A program made the position numbers and the translations under genes. This document shows, in pieces, positions 22,762 to 33,289 of a stretch of 64,000 nucleotides of DNA. Source of the stretch: Mimachlamys varia. Its lineage: Eukaryota; Mollusca; Bivalvia; Pectinida; Pectinidae. The stretch is taken from the NCBI GenBank assembly GCA_947623455.1, contig OX392542.1, forward strand, positions 12,097,625-12,161,624. Reading direction: 5' to 3'. Under the pieces are notes generated by a model. The model searched no databases and was not told the origin of the DNA. It saw only the letters and a list, made by a program, of their open reading frames with translations. Position 1 is the stretch's first letter; each line of letters begins with the position of its first letter.

Positions 22762-23857
22762 TCAAAAGCCCCGGTTTGTCATACAGGGGACAGTGATACT
22801 AGTGTTGTTTGCTGTTATGATGATTTTAACTGTGATGATGATGAAGAATGAAGTGAATGGTGTACCACGATATCATATAAACCCGCGTCAACCTGATTTC
22901 TTAGTTAAAAGATATCCTGAGAAAAAACAAGTTTTCTATTTCAACAAGCCTGCGTGGGTCAGCGGAAACGAGTTCAGAGGTTGTAAAGACCCCTGTGAAA
23001 TGGTATGGGAATCGGAAGATTTCAACAGTGCGAAGGTTGTGATTTTTCACGGTCCCAATCTAGGAAGAACGCAACCACCTAAAAAGTCACGTGCTCAACT
23101 ATGGATTATGCATGGTATGGAATCCCCACCCCACTATAACAACGATCTATCGCAATGGAACAATCTATTTAACTGGACGTTTTCTTATAGAAGAGATTCC
23201 GATGTATTATACTGTCTTTTAGAATTCAAGAAAGTTCCGAGGAATATCACAACACAAAATATCCCTTTTCAGTGGAAACAAAAGGATAGAATGGCTGCCT
23301 GGATGGCATCTTATTGTGGGACACCAAGCAAAAGGGAACAATATAAACAAATTCTCCAGACAGCTGTGAATGTTCACGTATACGGGGGATGTGGTTCATA
23401 CAGATGTGCCAGATCTAACGAAAATAACTGCATGACAACTCTTCAGAAGCACTATAAATATTACTTAGCTTTCGAGAATTCTCTGTGTGTAGATTATGTC
23501 ACAGAAAAAGGATTCAAAATGTATAAATTCTCTCCTTCCACCATTCCTGTAATGAGGGGTGGAGGAAACTATTCTCTTTATTTCCCTCCGGGTTCTTATC
23601 TTGATGCAAAAGACTTCAAAAACGCTAACGAATTGGGGAAAGCAATGCAAGTAAGCAACATGGACAATACGAAGTTAGAAATGGTTTTTTCTTGGACCAA
23701 AACAAGATCAATCAATATTCGGCACAGTAGTTGGTGTTCGTTATGTGAACGTATCCATCGCTCCGATAACTATAGACGGTTATATTCAAATATTAATTTT
23801 TGGCTAAACGACAAACCAAGATCAGCGTGTAAGACTCCTACAGATTTAACTACGTAA
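22762..23857 (+). CDS. Alpha-1,3-fucosyltransferase (GT10), copy 1, main exon
   Basis: Transfers fucose from GDP-fucose to N-acetylglucosamine-containing glycans in the Golgi, by family. The exon starts after a good acceptor (ttttcag ending 22761). With the inferred exon 1 it encodes 366 residues: a short cytoplasmic tail, one membrane anchor (GTVILVLFAVMMILTV), a stem, then the catalytic domain. The GT10 signature is YYLAFENS followed by DYVTEK; the Lys of the latter contacts the nucleotide sugar in the family. IFHGPNLG and WNNLFNWTFSYRRDSDV belong to the N-terminal half. N-glycosylation sequons are at NWT, NIT and NYS, and the C-terminal part is Cys-rich (WCSLCERIH). In exon 2 the codon matching the copy 2 ATG is AAG, so the exon has no proper start of its own. 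An ORF reading back to 22739 begins in the intron's pyrimidine tract and is unlikely to be used. AATAAA occurs at 23970. Confidence 0.9.
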
Positions 23858-24350
23858 ATTGTATCTACAGTATTTATATCCTCCACGACGAAGTTAGGGG
23901 ATATACTAAACCTGTCTGTCCGCCTGTCTGTCTGTCACACTAATCCTCCCTGGTTTTAGTTTGGATTTTAATAAAACGTTGCACATTCGTTCAACCTCAA
24001 ATGAACGTATGCCTCCTAGAACTTCAGTGTGTTCTGTCAATATTCACAAGAGTTAGGGATCTTTTCGTCTACAAGGAATAGAAAACTTTACATTACTGAC
24101 ACGGCTTATTAGTGTAGGAGATAGGGCCTAGAGTCCAGACAAAATTTTCTTTAGTTTAGGTCAAAGATAAAAATCTTTCTAACCTTCTTAATAACCAAAA
24201 GGCCCAGGATGCTGATATTTGGCCTGTAGGTACCTGGGATAGAGTGCTACAAAGTTTCCTCATATCAATGACCTTGACCCACGTTCAAGGTCTTAGGGGT
24301 CAAATATGTAAAAACTTAAGAAACTTTCTTCTAACACCGGACACAAAAAA
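23858..24350. other. 3' flank of copy 1
   Basis: Diverges from the 3' UTR of copy 2 at once after the stop codon. It contains an AATAAA poly(A) signal at 23970-23975 and a ctgtctgtccgcctgtctgt stretch seen in many invertebrate repeats, so an element may have replaced the original UTR. Confidence 0.45.
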
Positions 24351-24352
24351 AT

Positions 24353-24457
24353 TGTGACATCCACCGGTCATAACGTTTGGGGACATCCACTGGTCATACA
24401 AGTTGAGGACATTCACCGCTGATAAAGGTTGGGGACATCCAGCGGCCATAAAGGTTC
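24353..24457. repeat. 26-bp tandem repeat, 4 copies
   Basis: Four diverged copies of gacatccaccggtcataacg then tttggg. Confidence 0.75.
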
Positions 24458-24611
24458 CTGTTTATCTCCTTGGTTCACCCTGACCAATGTTTGCAGCACC
24501 GCCATTAAAACTAGATACTGATCCTCCTGGCAATTTATCAGCAAGACTTGTGAGATCAGCCAAACCCGAACTAAAATGGAATTTTAACCATTGAATTATA
24601 TATATATATAT

Positions 24612-24700
24612 AAATCAGAGAATATCGAAGCGTCAACAAAACCACTATCCGAACTTAAAATCGATTAAACTATGGGCAAAATATGAACAAAGAAAATATT
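24612..24700 (-). mobile_element. RT-element terminus fragment
   Basis: Minus-oriented end (gagaatatcgaagcgtcaac, then the aaatcgattaaactatgggc block). No coding part is present. Confidence 0.7.
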
Positions 24701-26640
24701 TCTATTGAAGTACTTGTCTGAAAACTTATTCTGAAAAGGATTTTTTATAATGAGCATATTGAAATACATATAACATGGTGCGGTGAAAACTGTCGTTTGA
24801 ATGGGACGAGACACCACAGATTTTCTACAAGATGTCGTTAATGAACGTTAATCATACTAAAAGTAATTTTTGAACATGTTACAATGTAGATAGGATGGCC
24901 CAAGAAACATCAGCAATATGGTATGCTTAAGAACGTCGGAGCCCAGGAGGAACACTCACAGTAACACGATGTTTTGCTAGAAATAAGGGGAAACAATGAA
25001 AAGAAGCAACAAATTAAATTGCTCCAGTGAACAAAATTGTAGTTCACAATCCCGCAAGATTGTGATCTGTACTTCAAATGGCCCTTAATGCTGTTCGAGT
25101 GTCTGATTGAAATGTGTGTTGCCGTGAGGGCGAGAGTGCCGCGGGTGTATACTGCTGTCCAGAACGATTCTTATGGTGCGCTGGAATAAGTAAGAATGCA
25201 TGGTGCGATTTATGAGTGAGTGTGATATTTGGTTTGTTGCAGGTTTGATACTTCTGACTACATTGTATGTGTGTATGCATTGATAGATTTTGATCTGGGA
25301 TCATCTATTTGCATTGGTTGAATTTGAAATTGAATGGTCCTAGGACAATGAATAAAATGAATTCTTCTCGTAGCACATTTCACGACCCTATCAAAATTTG
25401 TGTGTTTCCCTGTCATTACATCTAGCTTAATGTCAGATGAGCTTAACCGGCTAACTGGTGCTTTATAATTTGAGAAGCAAGGTTATGGTTTCCATACCTT
25501 TTCTCCGTTAAAGATGCCATCCTTTGTGCAAACAGTTGCACGGTTTTTCAGGACGTTGACGAATTTGTTTGAATAAGCCAAGCCTGTGTAGACCTCAACG
25601 TATCACCAAAACAACAGGTTAATTGAGTTTGTAAGTCATCCCTCTCGGATCACAACAGCCCTTGATATAATGTTAAATAAACCCACATACAGGCCATGTA
25701 GAATACCTGTGATTTATGTCTGCTGGCCAATATCCCGCTTCTACTGTTAAGAATTAATGCGATCCCCATCAGGTTATTTTCCAGAATACCAAGAGTAATC
25801 ACCTTATTACAAACGCTTTGTTTGATTCCCAGGACTCTCGATCGTAGCTACGGATTAATATAGCTTTTAGTACATTAATGCGAATGGATATCAGATGGTC
25901 ATTGTTTTAATAAACTAATATTTGCCCGGTCAAGTCACTCAATAAATTTAACATTTCAAGGTAACCCATATTTTCTTAATTGCTCCAACACATCACCGTC
26001 CATTTATTTAATCACATATTTAGCGGTAAAGGGCGCGCTGGCCTATTTTACCGTTTGTGTGTTAATGCTTTTGACAATTTTGAGAACTCTCCTGTGTTTC
26101 CCATATACTCCATGCATATGGCAAAATTAAATAAAAAGTTGCACACACACACACGTCCCGATCGACCGTAATTTATGCAATTCATTTTATGCACATTTTA
26201 GGTAATTTCCATAGATGAATAGATCTTGTTGTACAGGTACGTCTAAGGATATTCTTACAAGATGGTACGGCCGATCACGGCTGGACCGACAGAATAAAAG
26301 TTGATGTATCCTGCGAAACTTATTGTATTTCACAAAACGACATTAATGTCTGATATTGCTTGATATTATACTATATTATCTCATCAATCTAAGCATAACA
26401 AAGTCAACGCAAACGTTAGAAAAACAGCCAAACAATTCTACATGTCAGTCAGTGCAGACTTACCCACGGAACGCTGTAAACATTGTGACGTCATTGAAAT
26501 GTATAACTTGCAACTTTGTTTTTTTTAATTTCACAAATGAGCGACAGAATGGGGAACAGCATTAACTCATATGCGTGGCTGTAAGCAGCTTGAAGGCGCA
26601 ATACGTTGGCGTTGCTGTGATGGTTTAGTCATTATAGGTA
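24700..26640. other. Non-coding stretch, nothing recognised
   Basis: No gene recognised. A small inverted repeat (cacaatcccgcaagattgtg) lies at 25048-25067 and a CA microsatellite near 26140-26152. ORFs are short and featureless. Confidence 0.45.
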
Positions 26641-26684
26641 AGGTCATTATGTGTTGAACATGTTATTAGTTACACAGTTTGTTA

Positions 26685-27160
26685 GTGACCTGATACGGAA
26701 AAATATCGGGTCTAAAAAAAGTTGTTTCAGGTGAGGCGAATTTATCCTGCTGAAGGCTTATATCTCTGTAATTACAGTATAACAATAAAAACCCAACATG
26801 AGCTGGACTTATATTTTGAACATAGCAACATAGCAATGGTTCCGCCAACCTCGCCCCATCAAACGTAGTATTCTGTGCCTTAAATACGATTTATGGCCGC
26901 TTTCTCGTTGCATCTCAAGTTATGTGATACCTTGCTTTCTGGCGTTTCTGGGCAAATTCAGCTTCCGTGGAGAATTATTTCAGGAACGTTAACTCGTTAC
27001 TGACGTGATACGGAATTTAGTGACGTGATACGGATTGTCAGTGACCCGATACGGGATCGTCAAGGACGTCATGTGACGTTGTTGTAACCAATGAAATAGC
27101 GGGATTTTTGCCATCAGCGGGATAATTTTATATATACGGTAGCTAAACCAAAACTGATTC
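26685..27160 (+). promoter_or_regulatory. Candidate promoter with CRE-like, CCAAT and TATA motifs
   Basis: Repeated tgacgtgatacgg-type motifs (27001 and 27021, with variants at 26686 and 27042), paired CRE half sites (gacgtcatgtgacgtt, 27065-27080), CCAAT at 27088-27092 and a TATA-like ttttatatatac at 27126-27137 follow in the order of a core promoter. The downstream sequence is less AT-rich and has an ORF of 76 residues from 27186 with no recognised family. It could equally be the promoter of an LTR element. Confidence 0.35.
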
Positions 27161-27185
27161 CGATACAAGACATCGAACTCCTTGT

Positions 27186-27416
27186 ATGATGAGCATGCGT
27201 CCATCGTTGGTCGGTGTGTCTGTTAACGGTACTCCGCCTAACGAAACTATTGACAATTCTCTGTCCTCTGAGCCCGTCGGCAATGCCAAAAAGGGGTCGC
27301 CTTGTCCCTATACACTTATATCGGCCCTATCTGCAATCTTTCGGGGTCTGTCCCACCTTGTATGTTCGCCAATATGCCCGGTTTGGTTCAGACGCTTAAT
27401 TACATTACTCGAGTAG
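27186..27416 (+). CDS. Possible short ORF downstream of candidate promoter
   Basis: A 76-residue ORF starting MMSMRPSLVGVSVNG. I do not recognise it. Composition is more GC-rich than the surroundings. Two other overlapping frames are also open (27214-27399 and 27302-27514), so the coding frame, if any, is uncertain. Kept only because of the promoter-like sequence just upstream. Confidence 0.2.
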   Translation: MMSMRPSLVGVSVNGTPPNETIDNSLSSEPVGNAKKGSPCPYTLISALSAIFRGLSHLVCSPICPVWFRRLITLLE

Positions 27417-27519
27417 TACAAGTATGGCTTACATTAAAACGTGCATCCCACCTTCATATACTTCAGAGGCTTGCTATCTTTCAGCATTTGGCAATTTTTG
27501 ACAGCCCTTTTTAAATAAA

Positions 27520-28190
27520 GTCTGCGTATGTTTATCATTTACCAATTATATCTTTATGCATTTGCAGACGCTACGTTACAACTGTTTTGCTAGAGAACGG
27601 CGTAGCCCTGTTTTATCCGTTTTAATTGCTTAATTGGTGTAACGCTTTGTGGGATAAGGCACTAAGCACTGAACAAGAACTTATGGAAATTTCAGTTTTG
27701 TTTAAACTATATCTTGTAATTGATGGTCCACAGCTATTGTCAATATAACACTTTATCATTTACCTTAAGATGGAGCAAATACGACTATCCTTCCAGGATA
27801 CCTGGTCTTAGTCTCATGAAACATTTTCGAGGATTTCGGTATAAATCTTGTCTTTGTTCTTACTTTGTCCTGGTTTTGAGTTAAGGTTATGGTTTTGGTG
27901 ACGCTTTGATATCATGCATTTTTTTCTGTAACGTAATGATCTTTTATTAACATGGTCAACAGATGAATTAATGGAACAATGGTTTTTATTGGCGAATTGG
28001 CCAATATGAGGGTGAACATCGCCTTATAGAGGTATAGGAAAGATGAGTAGCAGAGAAAACAAATATTCCTGCACTTGTACCTAAATAAGCGCACTCATAC
28101 TTTAGCGCTCCGAGGGAATGTAGATTTATTAGTGCAAATCTCGAATTCTCGCAATCATCACAAGATTTGTTTTATAAAATTAGCGGTAAT
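27520..28190. other. Mostly non-coding; weak RT-element end
   Basis: A degenerate plus-oriented RT-element terminus lies at about 27800-27915 (gttatggttttggtgacgct). Otherwise nothing was recognised. Confidence 0.4.
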
Positions 28191-28194
28191 ACAC

Positions 28195-28560
28195 TTATAA
28201 TAATAATATACAACATTTATATAGCGCTCTTTATAATTTGTAAAATTACTCTAAAGCGCTTCAAAACTTTTGGATAATAATTTGATACGTATAATGCATA
28301 AATAAAAAGTTATTACAATCTAAGCTCATATGTGATACTAGAAAAATGCATATAAATACAAACTAGATAAACAAATGTCTGTATATACATGTCGTCTAAG
28401 TTGATACCCTAAAATGCAGACGTGAAAAGGAACGTCTTCAAATGTTTCTCGAATTTGGCCAGAGAATTTGTTTTTCTGATTGCGGATGGTAAGCTATTCC
28501 ACAACGTTGCCGAAACTCTCCCAAAACAGCGGTTTCCAAAAGTCACAGTACGAGATTTTG
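28195..28560 (+). repeat. Interspersed repeat family C, copy 1
   Basis: Matches 56308-56590 over most of its length: the atttatatagcgctctttat region, a block with gcatataaatac, and a block with tacatgtcgtct and cttcaaatgtttct. The agcgct motif recurs inverted nearby, so the start can fold. A dispersed repeat of unknown class. The overlapping 79-residue ORF is not supported as a gene. Confidence 0.7.
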
Positions 28561-29399
28561 GGACACACAACATTTTCCTGAAACAAACTATAGCATCCTG
28601 GTATGTTTATAAATATCGACCGTATACAGGTAAGATAATCACGGGGCCGTGTTTATTCTGAAACGGGCTATACTATACAGGTGATTTTTTTTTATTTCTA
28701 CCGTTGCATTGTGCATCATTTGTACTTAAAACATATAATATCGATTTGGCGTTTATACAGCATTGCAGGCTGGAGGAATGTTCGCGCTGCACGTATATTA
28801 GCACAATTACTTGAATGCGAAACACCGCTAGACCACCGTGCCTCATGAAACATACACGAAGGACAATGTTTATGAGGCTGCTGAGTACACCAGTAGAAAA
28901 CATAATCATAAAACCTTCCCATCCAACTCATACCCAATCATTCAAATCGTCGGAACCTAACACCAAAATACTTCGTTTTACTAGGCCTTTATCATGTAGT
29001 ATCGAATAAAGAGAAGAGAAAAGAAACAAATATGTAAATCTGAGCGATACAACTTTAATTGATACTATTGATATAATGTAATATGATAAGGCAGGGTGTA
29101 AAGACTAATAAGATATAACAATATCGAAATATAAACTACTGCTGTACGCGGCAAAAAAGAAGAAGATACTGGAAAAAACATTAGAGCGATCGTGAACAAC
29201 AACAAACATTTACTAGAGACCGATTACGTAATAGTCGTAAGATATCGATTTCACAAAATATATACGGTAACTGATAAGATATTTCAATGTAAAGGAGTGT
29301 TAACATATGGCACAGCGAACGGCAACCAGGAAGTACATATGGATTCACGAAAAAGTCTAGCGTGTAACTACAATGACAGGGAATGCTGGTATTGAAGAC

Positions 29400-29708
29400 A
29401 GAAATGTCACCTGTGAAGGAATTCGTATAAAAAAACACACCAAAAAAACAACAAAAAACAAAACTTGGGGAAATGAGATAAATGTTGAGGAAGGAAATTG
29501 TAAAACCTAACACTAGTCCATGGGCCTCACCAAAGGTATTAGTTACGCGACTATACGACTCTGTTTAGATCACCGGAAACTTAACTCTGGGTGTCGAAAA
29601 GACGCATCCCCGCTGTCTCGTATCGAAGACGTTCTAGATGCATCAGTAGAAACTAGAAATATGTCTGGAAGACATGAAGTGCTTGCACCTCCTGAAGATT
29701 TCACTTAA
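29400..29708 (+). pseudogene. Ty3/gypsy-type reverse transcriptase relic 1
   Basis: Translation around 29544-29640 shows a RLCLDHRKLNSGCRKDA segment followed by PLSRIEDVLDAS, the pattern of the first conserved blocks of gypsy-type reverse transcriptases. Upstream bases from about 29450 correspond, with shifts, to the segment before this block. Only this small piece remains. A closely related piece lies at 31825-32075. Confidence 0.72.
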
Positions 29709-29719
29709 GTATTCGCCGT

Positions 29720-31350
29720 AATTAGCGCACAGAGCACCTAAAAATTGATTTCAAAGGGGGTACTTAATAGGATAACAAAAAGAAGATACATGTATGAACA
29801 AAAAAGGTGTTTCTATAAAGTCATTAATACAATGTTTTTGCCTGAGAATGGGTAGTATAATGTGCGATATTATTGTCATCAGTTGCGGACAATATGGTGT
29901 ATTACCGATATTTGTGGTTTTGTTCCGTAAACATGCGCAGAGCAGGTATACTGAACTGTAATATGGTCAAATGAAGCTTTGTCATGATTAGTAGGGGCAC
30001 CAACAAAATTTCAATACATTCGTAAAAGGGATAGGGGCGCTTATACGGAAAGGGTGTTAATGACGGTTAATATAGTAGAAGATTTTGTTTTATATTTATT
30101 TTTTTTTTCAAATATAAAACCTCAAGTCCCTGAATGTAGCCAGTGTAAAATGTTTCATTGTAAATATATTTAAATGTCGTGTTTTTGAATTATTATTTCA
30201 CAGATAAAAAAAGTCTGATTCCTGTGAAATACAATGTAATTGTAATCAGCACTGACAGGACTTAGATTGAATTTATTTACATGGTAGTAATTGTAGCACT
30301 AGCATTTTAACATCTTTTTTGGGCATTTGAATCTTAAGTTATTAATTTTTGCATATGATATGACCTTTAAATAATAATGATGATAATGTAATAAATGATG
30401 AAACTGATTCAATAGATTTATTTACATGTCTGTAAATAATAATACTAAAAAACTTTACACGTAAATTTTTATACTGATGGCTTTGCAGTTGGAATTGAAC
30501 ACTGAAATTCATGCTCGTGGAATGCAAGAAACGAGTAACTTCATATCAATATTCCTGTTGTATGTATGCTGTAAACACTTGAAATCAAATTTCAATGAAT
30601 ATTTTCGTTTATTGATCTTTTTGGCAATATGTTTTTGTCTACATAATGCTACCAATTTCCCCCAAAACGTCGTAATTTCTATCATTTTTTATCATATTGG
30701 CGATATCCAAAATAGCCAGAAATGTTCGTGTAGTATCTAATAGAAATTCGGTTTCGTTGTTCGTTTTGACCGTCGTCCTCATGACTGGTATGGAATGTAC
30801 GTTATTTTTTCATTATTTAAAAAGTGTTAATTTGCCAGCAGTTTTAGCCATACCTTATACCAATAAAACAACAAAATGAGTCCCCAGACGAGCCGAGTAG
30901 CTGTCATTCAAGTATTACCAAGCGTTTCATCCAACAAAAATTCAGACGTCAAATTCATGCTTCTAAGATTCCGGAAGTTAAGAGTTACCGCCCCTAGCTG
31001 TCTGTCACCGAAGCGCTTAACAATCGTAACCCATACAAGCGCTGATAAGATATACCGCTTCAGCTTGTGCTGACCTACACAATGCAGGCCTCAGACCACA
31101 ATTAATTCTACTATATGTTACTACCATAGGAAAAAAATTAAAATATTTTAAAACTTTGCTAACGATGTGGGACTTATTTTTTATTGTAGATCTATTCAAG
31201 CTGAACCTACAGTGAGCTGGAAAGTACCTCATGTGTTGCATTTAAGAAAGATAATTTCATTTGAATGGCACTACCCTTCAGTTTTAGGGAAAAATACCAA
31301 AAATCACAAAATATCAATGCTCAAGCCTCATCACTCATTGTGTCCTGCTG
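29720..31350. other. Non-coding stretch, nothing recognised
   Basis: AT-rich sequence, short ORFs only, no repeats recognised. Confidence 0.45.
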
Positions 31351-31354
31351 CTAA

Positions 31355-31669
31355 AATAAACTTGATAAGTGTGTCAAACAAAAATTAACCTCTAGAATAG
31401 ATATTGTTGAACAAGTCTATGCAAAAAACAAACTGTACCTATCTGTCTTAAATAAGACAGGAAAAATATTTTGTAACCCACATGAAATGTCCTTATGCAC
31501 TACATTCGTGTACAACGACCCGGAAGTTTTATTGTGGTCTGAGGCCATGTGTATCGTAGCATGTTCGACCGGACTTTTAGATATAGGGTATGTTAAATTT
31601 TTCACATTCACAATAAGAAGATATTTGGTACGGAGTATTTATATACATTGTACGATATTCTATTCCTGA
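31355..31669 (+). pseudogene. Unassigned open frame, possible coding relic
   Basis: A frame of 104 codons is open from 31355 to a stop at 31667-31669, with an internal ATG at 31487. It includes NKTGKIFCNPHEMSLC and NDPEVLLWSEAMCIVACS, with amino acid use more protein-like than neighbouring ORFs. I do not recognise the family. It stands just upstream of a gypsy RT relic and could be part of another element. Confidence 0.3.
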
Positions 31670-31824
31670 TGGCATGAGTGGACAAAAGTAAATTTTGCTT
31701 GAAACGTTAGCTAGACAACACTTACCTTCATTTCCGGTATTATATATGCGCTGTGGGTTTTTGCATATATACCGGAAAGAGGACACAGAGCCGACCAATA
31801 ACAATAAGTGCTTGCTCGCACTTA

Positions 31825-32075
31825 AAAACAAAACTTGGGGAAATGAGATAAATGTAGAGGACGGAAATTGTAAAACCTAACAATAGTCCATGGGCCTCAC
31901 CAAATGTATTAGTTACGCGACTATACGACTCTGTTTAGATCACCGGGAACTTAACTCTGGGTCTCGAGCATCCCCACTGTCTCGCATCGATGACGTTCTA
32001 GATGCATCAGCAGGGATTAGATGGTTATCCACCTTGAACTTGGCGAGCGAGAATTTGCAAGGTGCGATGAGTCCT
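31825..32075 (+). pseudogene. Ty3/gypsy-type reverse transcriptase relic 2
   Basis: Near-identical to 29450-29650 at the start and longer at the end, where ASAGIRWLSTLNLASEN continues the gypsy RT pattern. It lacks the catalytic YxDD block and the rest of the polyprotein. Two copies 2.4 kb apart with the same left boundary suggest a local duplication or two insertions of one defective element. Confidence 0.75.
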
Positions 32076-32550
32076 TAGGGTAGGGCTAAGACAACTTTTA
32101 CCACTCACAAAGTAAGTTAACGTTATGCCCCTTGACTTGTGTAACGCCCCTGCAAAGTTTTATGAATTGCAATGATAAGTAACTCCATTATGAATGAAAC
32201 AACATACCTTGACACTGATGTACTTCTCTGATATCGTCACTGTCTAGACATACCGCATATCGTTGTCACGTTACCCTCCGTATATCTGTGGAGAGTCCAA
32301 CCTGTGTTTGTTTTTGAAACATCATCATGGTAGCCAACGTATCTTTGTTGTATGTCCAGAGTTCGTTTTACTTGTATTTGTGTTAGAGAACAAAGTCGCG
32401 AATTCCTGCACGAATATATCATTAAAAACTTTAATGACATATTCGTTCCAAGAATACGTCTTTCCTATATAAGATTTTCTTACTTATCTATACTATATAC
32501 GGCTTGGGTTCTTTGCATTGGATGATCTCCTCTGACAGCCATTTCATTTA

Positions 32551-32785
32551 AGCATCTAGGACTAGCCGCATTCTATCAAGTTAATTAGAAATTGTTAAAC
32601 ATGAAAATAAACCTCAAATTGTGAGTATTGATGATACCCTTACATGTGACAAACTTGTCCAGGATGTCTTTTCTAAGATATTTTATGTAGAATCATCTTT
32701 CAATTGCCAGTTTCTTCAAGAGTTACTTTTTCAACTGTCATTTCACAAAACCTAGACTGCTGTTCAAACTGTTATAGAAAATTGT
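32551..32785 (+). repeat. Relic of a fucosyltransferase 3' flank
   Basis: Matches the 3' UTR and downstream flank of fucosyltransferase copy 2 (about 47403-47595). Both hold the block cttacatgtgacaaacttgt (t for c at one site in the other copy), then ccaggatgtc, and both end with tagactgctgttcaaac. No catalytic exon is found before it. It is best read as what remains of a third tandem unit, although a shared mobile repeat is not excluded. Confidence 0.7.
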
Positions 32786-32903
32786 TAAAAATGATATATT
32801 AAACAAATGGAAAGAATGCAAAAGAAATGTTGTTACGTATAATGTTAGAAGCTGATTACTCAGTAACAGGAGGGATACTTATTAACTTATCTTAAATGTT
32901 TAC

Positions 32904-33280
32904 ATTGATCTACATAATAAACGTTGGCAAGAACAAAACATGGTCTAAGTTATCATGGATCTGCATAATAAGCGTTGGCAAGAACAAAACATGGTCTAAG
33001 TTCTCATTGATCTGCATAATAAGGGTTGGCGAGCACAAAACATGGTCTAAGTTCTCATTGATATGCATAATAAACGTTGGCAAGCACAAAACATGATGAT
33101 AGTTCTCATTGATATGCATAATAAGCGTTGGCGAGCACAAAACATGATGATAGTTCTCATTGATATGCATAATAAACGTCGGCAAGCACAAAACATGGTC
33201 ATAGTTCTCATTGATCTGCATAATAAGCGTTGGCGAGCACAAAACATGATGATAGTTCTCATTGATATGCATAATAAACC
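32904..33280. repeat. 51-bp tandem repeat, about 7 copies
   Basis: The unit contains attgatatgcataataaacg then ttggcaagcacaaaacatg. The length is a multiple of three, so several frames stay open on both strands and create repetitive ORFs. These are not supported as genes. Confidence 0.92.
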
Positions 33281-33289
33281 GATGTATTT

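Noticed and set aside
28422..28661. 79-residue plus-strand ORF
   Set aside because: Overlaps interspersed repeat family C, whose other copy does not keep the frame.
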